The notes under the pieces were generated by a model. That model saw nothing but the letters and a program-made list of their open reading frames with translations, made no database searches and had not been told where the DNA came from. From positions 1,736,001 to 1,800,000 of the forward strand of contig NZ_LR797830.1 in NCBI RefSeq assembly GCF_903064525.1: a stretch of DNA of 64,000 nt. Direction: 5' to 3'. Shown piece after piece: positions 57,656-64,000 of the stretch. The DNA is from Methylacidimicrobium sp. AP8 (GTDB taxonomy: Bacteria; Verrucomicrobiota; Verrucomicrobiia; Methylacidiphilales; Methylacidiphilaceae). Positions within the stretch are counted from its first letter, which is position 1, and every line of letters begins with the position of its first letter. The translations under genes and the position numbers were made by a program.

Positions 57656-59814
57656 GGGGTATTTTGCGTCATTTCTGGCTCTTCGTTCTGCTCCTCGCGC
57701 TGTCGCCGGCGGCCTTCGCCGACATGGACCAGACGCAATGCGGCAAGGTCGCGAAGCTCGTGGCGATCTTCCTGCAGCAAGCCCATTTCTCCCAAAAGCC
57801 GTTCGATGCCAACGTATCGCAGACGGCCCTCCGCAACTATCTCGATGCCCTCGACTTCAACCATTCGATATTTCTCCAGTCCGACATCGACGAGTTCGAG
57901 AAAAAGTACGGGACCACTCTGGGAGAATACACCCGTAGGGAGGACATTTCGCCGGCTCTGGACATCTACAATCGCTTCCTGATGCGCGCGGCGGAGCAGG
58001 AACGCGGCATCGAAACTCTCCTCGCGGAGCCGCATGACTTCTCCAAGGAGGAAACCTACCGGCCAGATCGGAGCAAGCTGCCCTGGCCGAAGGACGCCGC
58101 CGAGGCGCATGAGCTCTGGAGAAAACGAGTCAAGTTCGAGCTCCTCCAAGGCTTGCTGGCCAAGGAAAACCCGGCCCAGACCCGAAAGACCATCGCCCGC
58201 CGGTACAGCCGCTTCCTCAAGGAGATGCGGGAAGCTGACACCGAGGAGATTCTCGACTACTACCTCAACGCCCTGGCTCACGCCTACGATCCGCATTCGG
58301 ATTACCAGTCCCCGAGCGAGGCGGAGAACTTTGAGATCAACAGCATCAAGCTCTCGTTGACCGGCATCGGAGCCGTGCTCAAATCGGAGGACGGGTATCC
58401 GAAAATCGTCAGCCTGGTTCCCGGCGCTCCGGCCGATCTGGACAAACGGCTCAAACCCAATGATCGGATTGTGGCCGTGCAACAGGAGCACGGAGAGCCG
58501 GTCGACGTGGTTGACATGAAGCTCAGCAAGGTCGTCGAGCAGATCCGCGGTGAACGCGGGACTAAGGTGACTCTGATCGTGATTCCGGCCGATGCCACCG
58601 ACGAATCGGTGCGCCGGACAATCTGCCTCTCCCGCGACGTGGTCAAGCTCACGGAGCAGCAGGCACGGGCGCTCGTCTACGAGCGAACCGACGCTCAGGG
58701 ACATCCGACCGAACGCTTCGGCGTGATCCAGCTGCCCGGGTTCTATGAGAAGTGCAGCGAAGACGTCGCACTCCTGCTCAAACGGCTGGAAAAGGAGCGG
58801 ATTTCCGGCCTCATCCTCGATCTCCGCCGAAACGGCGGCGGCATGCTCGAAGAGGCGATCAACCTCACTGGCCTATTCCTGCGGGAAGGGCCGGTCCTGC
58901 AAGTAAAGGATTACCGGGGACGCATCCAATCGTTTCGCATCTCCCGGGATCACCTTTCCTATACCGGGCCAATGGTCGTCCTGGTGAGTCGATTCAGTGC
59001 TTCCGCATCGGAAATCGTAGCCGCCGCTCTCCAGGACTACGGTCGGGCCGTGGTGGTCGGCGACCAGGCCACGCATGGCAAGGGGACGGTGCAAACCCTT
59101 CTGCCGCTATCCGATTATGTTCCCTGGGATTTCCACGGGGATCCGGGCAAGCTCAAGGTGACCGTGCAGAAGTTCTATCGGGTGACGGGGCTGAGCACCC
59201 AGCAGCGGGGCGTGGCCTCGGACGTCGTCCTCCCCTCGGTGGACGATTATCTCGACCTCGGCGAATCGTCGCTTCCGAACGCCCTTCCCGCCGATGCTAT
59301 CCCGCCGGTCTTCTATCAAAAGGTCGGCGAGGAGGCGCCGTTCATACCCATCTTGCAGAAGCGTTCCTCGGAACGGGTGGCGGCCAATCCCGACTTCGCT
59401 TACGTGCTGACCCAGATCGATCTCCTCAAGCGCAAGAACGAGGACAAAGCCGTTTCCCTCAATCAGGCAGTCCGCCTCAAGGAAAAGCAGGAGGCGGAAG
59501 CGAGCAAGGCGGCCCTGGAGGCTAAGCGGGCCCGTCGACCGGCTCCGAACGAAAACATCTATTTCCTGGATATCGAGTCTGCGCGGAGCCGGAAGCCCAT
59601 GAAGCTTCTGCCTCCCTCGACGGCGAAGAGTTCCGCTGCGGACGGGGCCGGAGATCCATCGTCCATCCGGGAGATGGAGGAGAGGAACTGGGAAGACGGA
59701 ACTCCGCAAGTCCGCAACGACTTCACCCTTGAGGAAGCGCTGAACGTATTAGGCGACTACGTCGCCCTCTTGCAGAAGCCGGGCGGTTCCTTGGCTCTGC
59801 ACAAGGATCCGTGA
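57652..59814 (+). CDS. prc: Tail-specific periplasmic protease Prc (S41)
   Basis: 720-residue protease cutting proteins from C-terminal tails. Signal peptide about 1-23 (LFVLLLALSPAAFA), an N-terminal helical part, PDZ domain (about 235-330, GIGAVLKSEDGYPKIVSLVP, GAPADL), then the S41 core with Ser near 451 in FSASASEIV and Lys near 477 in THGKGTVQ, followed by the large C-terminal helical region (DUF3340) to about 680. The last 60 residues have no similarity I recognise. ATG 57652 overlaps the serS stop by four bases. Confidence 0.95.
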   Translation: MRGILRHFWLFVLLLALSPAAFADMDQTQCGKVAKLVAIFLQQAHFSQKPFDANVSQTALRNYLDALDFNHSIFLQSDIDEFEKKYGTTLGEYTRREDISPALDIYNRFLMRAAEQERGIETLLAEPHDFSKEETYRPDRSKLPWPKDAAEAHELWRKRVKFELLQGLLAKENPAQTRKTIARRYSRFLKEMREADTEEILDYYLNALAHAYDPHSDYQSPSEAENFEINSIKLSLTGIGAVLKSEDGYPKIVSLVPGAPADLDKRLKPNDRIVAVQQEHGEPVDVVDMKLSKVVEQIRGERGTKVTLIVIPADATDESVRRTICLSRDVVKLTEQQARALVYERTDAQGHPTERFGVIQLPGFYEKCSEDVALLLKRLEKERISGLILDLRRNGGGMLEEAINLTGLFLREGPVLQVKDYRGRIQSFRISRDHLSYTGPMVVLVSRFSASASEIVAAALQDYGRAVVVGDQATHGKGTVQTLLPLSDYVPWDFHGDPGKLKVTVQKFYRVTGLSTQQRGVASDVVLPSVDDYLDLGESSLPNALPADAIPPVFYQKVGEEAPFIPILQKRSSERVAANPDFAYVLTQIDLLKRKNEDKAVSLNQAVRLKEKQEAEASKAALEAKRARRPAPNENIYFLDIESARSRKPMKLLPPSTAKSSAADGAGDPSSIREMEERNWEDGTPQVRNDFTLEEALNVLGDYVALLQKPGGSLALHKDP

Positions 59815-59841
59815 GGAAGTTCTCCGGTTTCGCCGCCAATA

Positions 59842-60129
59842 ATGACTACACCGAACACCATCGAAGTTGAAGGTACGATCGTCACCATCCTTCCGGGCAC
59901 GATGTTCCGAGTGGAGCTGGACGAAACCCAGCATCAGGTGCTCGCGCACATTTCCGGCAAAATGAGGAAGCACTTCGTCCGCTTGACGTGCGGAGACCGC
60001 GTCAAGTTGGAGATGTCGCCCCACGATTTGACCAAGGCGCGCATTCTCTATCGCCTGGATCGTCCCTCTCCGGATGGTGCATCCGAGCGCAGGAGCCAGA
60101 GATTCCCGCGCGGGGGCCGCAGGTCCTAG
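59842..60129 (+). CDS. infA: Translation initiation factor IF-1 with a basic tail
   Basis: S1-fold factor that blocks the A site during initiation. The core is [60 protein letters not shown]. Typical IF-1 has 72 residues; this has 95, with about 22 extra after YRL that are Arg/Ser-rich. The changes in the conserved stretch ([13 protein letters not shown] for RKNYIRILPGDKV) are modest, and the fold looks intact. 27 bases after prc. Confidence 0.93.
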   Translation: MTTPNTIEVEGTIVTILPGTMFRVELDETQHQVLAHISGKMRKHFVRLTCGDRVKLEMSPHDLTKARILYRLDRPSPDGASERRSQRFPRGGRRS

Positions 60130-60159
60130 CCGCGCCTAATCCAAGGCCATCCCCGCACG

Positions 60160-61029
60160 GTGCACAGATCCCAGCGGCCGAAGAAGGGGCGGCGGAACTT
60201 TCTGCTCGATGTCCTGTTGCCTTCGCTCTTCGCCCGCCGCGAGGGCGTACGTCACTCGCCGTCCTTCCCGAGCCTGAGCGAAGGGCAGGTCTGCCTCACT
60301 TGGGTCGGCCATGCGTCGTTTCTTGTCCAGACGCCTCGACACAACATCCTGATCGATCCGAACTGGGCCAATTGGATGCTCGTGATCCGCCGGCTCAAAC
60401 GAGCCGGTATCGCCATCGAGGACCTGCCGGCCATCGACCTGGTGCTGATCACCCATGCGCATTTCGACCATCTCAACCGGCGCTCGCTCCGCGAAGTCGC
60501 CACCCGTCAACCCGCCGTAGTCCCCTCGAAGGTCGGCAGCCTCGTGCGCGGCCTCGGTTTTGACCAAGTGCGCGAGATGGCTTGGTGGGATCGCTGGGAC
60601 TTCGATGGACTCTCCATCGTATTCACACCCGCCCGTCATTGGGGCGCCCGCTACCTCGCCGACAGCGATCGGGGATACGGGGGCTATGCGCTCTCCTACG
60701 GCGGCCGCACGATATACCACTGCGGCGATACCGCCTACTTCGACGGGTTTCCGGAGATCGGGCGGCGGATCCGACCGGAAATCGTCCTAATGCCGATCGG
60801 CTGCTACGATCAACCGTCGAAGCGCGTGTCCCACATCACGCCGGAAAAGGCGATACAAGCCTTTCTGGAGCTTCAGGGCAAGATACTCATACCCATGCAT
60901 TTCGGAACTTATCGGATGAGCTATGAGCCGCCTCATGAACCGGCCTATCGGCTGCTCGTCGCCGCGAGCCAGGCGGGCATTCTTTCGCAAGTCCACTTTC
61001 TCCATGAAGGGCTCCCACGAGTGTTTTGA
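60160..61029 (+). CDS. MBL-fold metallohydrolase (NAPE-PLD-like group)
   Basis: 289 residues. After about 45 residues comes CLTWVGHASFLVQTPRHNIL, then the metal motif THAHFDHL (about 107-114), WWDRWDFDGLSIVFTPARHW, a HCGDTAYFDGF segment giving the bridging Asp, and a C-terminal MHFGTY histidine. These make a complete two-metal site. The arrangement is that of the NAPE-PLD/UlaG-like group of phospholipase or lactonase-like enzymes; the substrate is unknown. GTG start at 60160. Confidence 0.9.
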   Translation: MHRSQRPKKGRRNFLLDVLLPSLFARREGVRHSPSFPSLSEGQVCLTWVGHASFLVQTPRHNILIDPNWANWMLVIRRLKRAGIAIEDLPAIDLVLITHAHFDHLNRRSLREVATRQPAVVPSKVGSLVRGLGFDQVREMAWWDRWDFDGLSIVFTPARHWGARYLADSDRGYGGYALSYGGRTIYHCGDTAYFDGFPEIGRRIRPEIVLMPIGCYDQPSKRVSHITPEKAIQAFLELQGKILIPMHFGTYRMSYEPPHEPAYRLLVAASQAGILSQVHFLHEGLPRVF

Positions 61030-61105
61030 TCGGGGGAGGACTCCGCGCGGAACCGATGCGCTCCCCGGACCCGCTGACGGCATCGGGCCGGCAGAGAGAT
61101 TTCCA

Positions 61106-61135
61106 TTGTCAGCCACGGGAATCGTGGAATATGGT
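61106..61135 (+). promoter_or_regulatory. Probable promoter for tRNA-Asp
   Basis: TTGTCA (61106-61111, five of six matches) and TATGGT (61130-61135, four of six) are 18 bases apart; transcription would start near 61142, about 70 bases before the tRNA. Confidence 0.45.
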
Positions 61136-61213
61136 GGCTATTCTTCCATGGGATGGAATCCCTGCGAAACGCCTTCCGCCGGGCAGGACGGATAGGCGCA
61201 TCGAACAAACCAG

Positions 61214-61287
61214 GGAGCCATAGCTCAATTGGTTAGAGCGCTGCCCTGTCACGGCAGAGGTTGCGGGTTCGAGACCCGTTGGCTCCG
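61214..61287 (+). tRNA. tRNA-Asp (anticodon GTC)
   Basis: A 74-base cloverleaf: acceptor GGAGCCA/TGGCTCC with discriminator G, D arm GCTC...GAGC, anticodon stem CTGCC/GGCAG enclosing loop CTGTCAC (anticodon GTC), T arm GCGGG-TTCGAGA-CCCGT. The encoded 3' end lacks CCA. The next gene begins 12 bases after it. Confidence 0.96.
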
Positions 61288-61299
61288 GTTCGGCGGATT

Positions 61300-62112
61300 A
61301 TGTGGCTAAGAACACGGCGCGACCAGAAGAGTTCTCTCTCCGGCCGCCGGAGGCGCCGCTTTCCCGGATTGCGGAGCTATCCAGTCCTCCTCCTGGTTGC
61401 CGCCCAAGCGGTCTTCCTATCCTTTTTCCCTTCGAGCCACGCGGAGGCGCCCGGCGTTCTCGTCCGGTGGTACGGTCATGCCTTCATCTATCTCATCGCC
61501 TCTTCCGGGATCCGCATCGCCATCGATCCGTTCGGGGATGAGACGGTCCACTACCATTTCCCGGCCGCACTCCAGGCTGATGTGGTCTTGATCAGCAATG
61601 AAGCGAACGATCGGTCGGCCGGCGAACGCATCCAGGGATCGCCTCAGGTCTTCCGCAGCGTGGCCGCCACGGGGACGAACAACGCCCGCGGCCTTCTCTT
61701 CCGAGGAATCACTACGTTTCGGGACAAATCCCAGGGAGCGATACACGGGCATAACACCGCTTTTGTCTTTGATCTCGATGGAATCCGCTTTGCGCACCTG
61801 GGGGACCTGGGACATCCTCTCACCCCGGAGTTGCAGGCGGAATTCGGCAAGGTGGACGTTCTCTTTCTTCCCGTCGGGCGGGATACCTTGTTGGTTTCCG
61901 AGCTGGACAAGATCGCGAGCGATCTTTCCGCGCGCATCATCGTCCCCATCGCCTACCGGACGGAGCTCAGCGGCGACTTAGAATTGCGGCCTCTCTCGGA
62001 ATATTTGGACAGCCGCCCGAACATCCGGTGGATCGACGGTTCGGAATTTTCGCTCACCGCCTCCGAGCTCCCCTCCGCTCCGATGATCTACGCATTTCGA
62101 GGCACGCCGTGA
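61300..62112 (+). CDS. Exported MBL-fold protein with an eroded metal site
   Basis: 270 residues. A basic N-terminus and hydrophobic helix (about 32-46, VLLLVAAQAVFLSFF) followed by SSHAEAP suggest export with a cleaved signal. The rest has the fold of UPF0173-type MBL proteins: VRWYGHAFIYLIASSGIRIA, IDPFGDE, VVLISNEANDRS, AFVFDLDGIRFAHLGDLGH, VDVLFLPVGRD, IIVPIAYRTE. At the place of the usual SHxHxDH motif stands SNEANDRS, so the main metal ligands are missing; some others (GDLGH) remain. Its stop overlaps the purD GTG. The neighbour upstream of the tRNA is an intact MBL enzyme. Confidence 0.82.
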   Translation: MWLRTRRDQKSSLSGRRRRRFPGLRSYPVLLLVAAQAVFLSFFPSSHAEAPGVLVRWYGHAFIYLIASSGIRIAIDPFGDETVHYHFPAALQADVVLISNEANDRSAGERIQGSPQVFRSVAATGTNNARGLLFRGITTFRDKSQGAIHGHNTAFVFDLDGIRFAHLGDLGHPLTPELQAEFGKVDVLFLPVGRDTLLVSELDKIASDLSARIIVPIAYRTELSGDLELRPLSEYLDSRPNIRWIDGSEFSLTASELPSAPMIYAFRGTP

Positions 62113-63437
62113 AGGTTTTGGTTGTGGGAGGGGGTTCGCGTGAGCACGCGCTCTGCTGGTCGCTTCGCCAGGACCCCTCGGTCGAAAAGATCTACGTCGC
62201 CCCCGGCAATGCCGGAACGGCGTTGTTGGCCGACAATCTGCCGATCGCCGCCGCCGACATCGACTCGCTCGTTCGCCACGCCCGGGAGCTGCGTCCCGAC
62301 TTGACGGTGGTAGGGCCCGAGGCCCCCCTCTGCGCCGGCATCGTCGACGCGTTCGGCCGCCATAACCTTCCGGTCTTCGGCCCCGCCCGCCGTGCGGCAC
62401 AGCTGGAAGGAAGCAAGGTATGGATGAAGGAGATCGCGCAGCGCTACGGCATCCCGACAGCCGAAGCCCGCTCTTTCGACGACCCGCGCGAGGCGATCGC
62501 GTTCAGCCGCGGGTTCCCTTTCCCCCAGGTGATCAAGGCCGACGGACTCGCCTCCGGCAAGGGGGTCTTCATCGCAACGGATTTTACGCAATCCCGGCAT
62601 GCGATCGCCGCTCTGATGGAGCGGCGCCTCTACGGATCGGCCGGCCACCGCATCCTGATCGAAGCCTTTCTGGAAGGAGTGGAGCTCTCGGCCTTCGCCC
62701 TCTTTGATGCCAAGCAGTATACGGTCCTTGGCTTTGCTCACGACTACAAGCGGATCGATGACGGAGATCGCGGACCGAACACAGGGGGCATGGGCGCCTT
62801 TCTGCCGAGCCCGTTGGTCTCTCCCTCCTTGTTGCGGCAGATCGAGCAGTCGATCTTTTCGCGGCTGCACGCCGCCTGCCTCGGGGAGAAACTCGACTAT
62901 CGCGGAGTCCTCTATGCGGGGCTCATGATGACCCGGGAAGGTCCTTTCCTCCTCGAGATCAACGTCCGCTTCGGAGATCCAGAGGCACAGGTGCTCCTCC
63001 CCACCCTGGGGACCCCGCTCAGCGAAATCGCCCGCGCGGTCTGCCGGGACGACCTCGGCGATCTCCGCCTCATTCGGCATCCCCTTTCCGTGGTGGGAGT
63101 CGTCATCGCCGCTTCCGGCTATCCCGACAACCCCCGGCTAGGGGATCCAATCACCATTTCCGAATCCGCCGGATCCGGCGCGGACCGCCAGGGCACCCTC
63201 TTTCACGGAGCTACGAAACGGGACCAAGGATCTCTGCAGGTGGCCGGCGGCAGAGTGTTCACCGCCGTCGGCTGGGGCGACCATCTCGCCGAGGCTAGGC
63301 GGCAGGCCTATGCGCAGGTAGACACGGTGTCCTTCCCCGGAATGCACTTCCGCAAGGACATCGCCGCGTTCCTGGCCGGGCGTCCGGTGGGGGATCTGTC
63401 GGCCGACCCGCCCGCCTTGCTTTCCCACCGACCCTGA
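62109..63437 (+). CDS. purD: Phosphoribosylamine--glycine ligase
   Basis: Second step of purine synthesis (GAR synthetase), ATP-grasp family, 442 residues. VLVVGGGSREHALCW is the opening, PGNAGT follows, and the ATP-grasp core has VIKADGLASGKGV (about 138-150) and GPNTGGMGA, with LLEINVRFGDPEAQ for the magnesium site. The start is GTG 62109, overlapping the preceding gene's stop (GTGA); no ATG is near. The C-terminus (KDIAAFLAGR) is normal. Confidence 0.96.
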   Translation: MKVLVVGGGSREHALCWSLRQDPSVEKIYVAPGNAGTALLADNLPIAAADIDSLVRHARELRPDLTVVGPEAPLCAGIVDAFGRHNLPVFGPARRAAQLEGSKVWMKEIAQRYGIPTAEARSFDDPREAIAFSRGFPFPQVIKADGLASGKGVFIATDFTQSRHAIAALMERRLYGSAGHRILIEAFLEGVELSAFALFDAKQYTVLGFAHDYKRIDDGDRGPNTGGMGAFLPSPLVSPSLLRQIEQSIFSRLHAACLGEKLDYRGVLYAGLMMTREGPFLLEINVRFGDPEAQVLLPTLGTPLSEIARAVCRDDLGDLRLIRHPLSVVGVVIAASGYPDNPRLGDPITISESAGSGADRQGTLFHGATKRDQGSLQVAGGRVFTAVGWGDHLAEARRQAYAQVDTVSFPGMHFRKDIAAFLAGRPVGDLSADPPALLSHRP

Positions 63438-63451
63438 ATATACTACAGCCC

Positions 63452-64000
63452 ATGATCAAGCGAATTTTGCTGCTGACCCTCACCAATGTCGCGGTCCTAG
63501 TGCTGCTGACGGCCGTCATTTCGGTCTTGCATCTGGACCGGTGGCTCACCGCAGCCGGGATCAACTATCCGCTGCTGCTGGCCTTTTCGTTGGTCGTCGG
63601 CTTCCTCGGAAGCTTCGTCTCGCTGGCCATCTCGAAATGGATGGCCAAGGCGGCCTATGACATCCAGGTCATCGATTCTCCCCAGACCGAGGGCGAGGAA
63701 TGGCTGGTCAACACCGTGCGGGAGCTCGCGGCCCGCGCCCGCATCGCGATGCCGGAAGTCGGCATTTACGAGAGCCCGGAAGTCAATGCCTTCGCCACAG
63801 GTCCTTCGCGATCCAATGCGCTCGTCGCGGTCAGCACCGGGCTTCTTTCCCAGATGGATCGCCGCCAGATCGCAGGGGTTCTCGGTCACGAAATCACGCA
63901 CATCGCCAACGGAGACATGGTCACCATGGCCCTCCTCCAAGGAGTCGTGAATACCTTCGTGGTCTTTCTGTCGCGGATCATCGGGTTTGCGATCGATAGC
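63452..64000 (+). CDS. htpX: Membrane protease HtpX, 5' part cut by the window edge
   Basis: Zinc metalloprotease of the inner membrane that removes damaged membrane proteins. 183 codons are visible from ATG 63452. Two N-terminal membrane helices (about 4-22, 33-58), then EWLVNTVRELAARARIAMPE and NAFATGPSR, and the zinc motif HEITH at about 148-152 (LGHEITHIANGD). The typical length is about 290-300, so roughly 110 residues lie beyond base 64000. It starts 14 bases after purD. Confidence 0.95.
   Translation, partial: MIKRILLLTLTNVAVLVLLTAVISVLHLDRWLTAAGINYPLLLAFSLVVGFLGSFVSLAISKWMAKAAYDIQVIDSPQTEGEEWLVNTVRELAARARIAMPEVGIYESPEVNAFATGPSRSNALVAVSTGLLSQMDRRQIAGVLGHEITHIANGDMVTMALLQGVVNTFVVFLSRIIGFAIDS

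Overview
The window is about 64 kb of GC-rich, gene-dense bacterial chromosome with no mobile elements, rRNA or CRISPR arrays. Three things together point to an acidophilic methanotroph of the Verrucomicrobiota (Methylacidiphilaceae; the high GC suits Methylacidimicrobium): a red-type form I RubisCO operon with its activase CbbX, a complete Pup/UBact-proteasome operon in a bacterium with Gram-negative genes (Slp-like and other lipoproteins, Prc), and the general gene content. The taxonomic placement is inference from gene content, not from a marker-gene search.

Layout. 1-4.6 kb (minus): the Calvin cycle genes cbbL-cbbS-cbbX, then transketolase, which has its own strong promoter and is cut by the left edge. 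5.0-7.1 kb (plus): rplU-rpmA-obgE and a small TMEM14-like membrane protein. 18.4-7.1 kb (minus, read right to left): pyrF, then the proteasome operon (ARC/Mpa ATPase, dop, ubact, prcB, prcA, pafA), running with short gaps into ffh-rpsP-trmD-rplS-rnhB-yraN. 18.4-21.3 kb (plus): ispE, an AIF-like flavoprotein, queE. 21.3-24.6 kb (minus): a lipoprotein, a coiled-coil envelope protein, and a translationally coupled aldo/keto reductase - DUF167 - PDZ trio. 24.8-27.4 kb (plus): queD, lysS, tRNA-Ala(CGC), a macro-domain hydrolase. 27.4-30.1 kb (minus): tRNA-Ala(GGC), a Sel1 protein, and mutY with a DAHP synthase. 30.2-40.1 kb (plus): RNase HIII, an HtrA protease, a rhomboid-like protein, a ROK kinase, DNA polymerase IV, an Slp-like lipoprotein, ligA, a LysM protein, YajQ and a phosphoesterase-tail fragment. 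40.1-43.1 kb (minus): a FabZ-like protein, coaX, a second HtrA. 43.2-47.4 kb (plus): a 35-aa basic protein with a YacP-like nuclease, trpS, a decayed P-protein (chorismate mutase plus eroded prephenate dehydratase/ACT), a coiled-coil membrane protein. 47.4-48.5 kb: a remnant of a type II NADH dehydrogenase facing aroD. 48.5-56.4 kb (plus): mreB-mreC-mreD-mrdA-rodA-rng. 56.4-64 kb (plus): serS-prc, infA, an MBL hydrolase, tRNA-Asp, a catalytically eroded exported MBL-fold protein, purD and the start of htpX.

How the genes fit together. RubisCO, CbbX and transketolase fix CO2. The UBact-proteasome operon tags and degrades proteins and sits in the same strand run as the SRP/ribosome genes. The mre-mrd-rod block builds the rod-shaped wall. 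The rest is mostly housekeeping: translation, shikimate pathway, queuosine precursors, purine, CoA and isoprenoid synthesis, DNA repair and envelope quality control.

The least ordinary features are the proteasome operon, whose ATPase lacks the expected C-terminal docking motif and whose tag ends in Gly-Glu, the several catalytically eroded family members (rhomboid, MBL fold, P-protein), the two gene remnants, and the coupled small-basic-protein/YacP pair.
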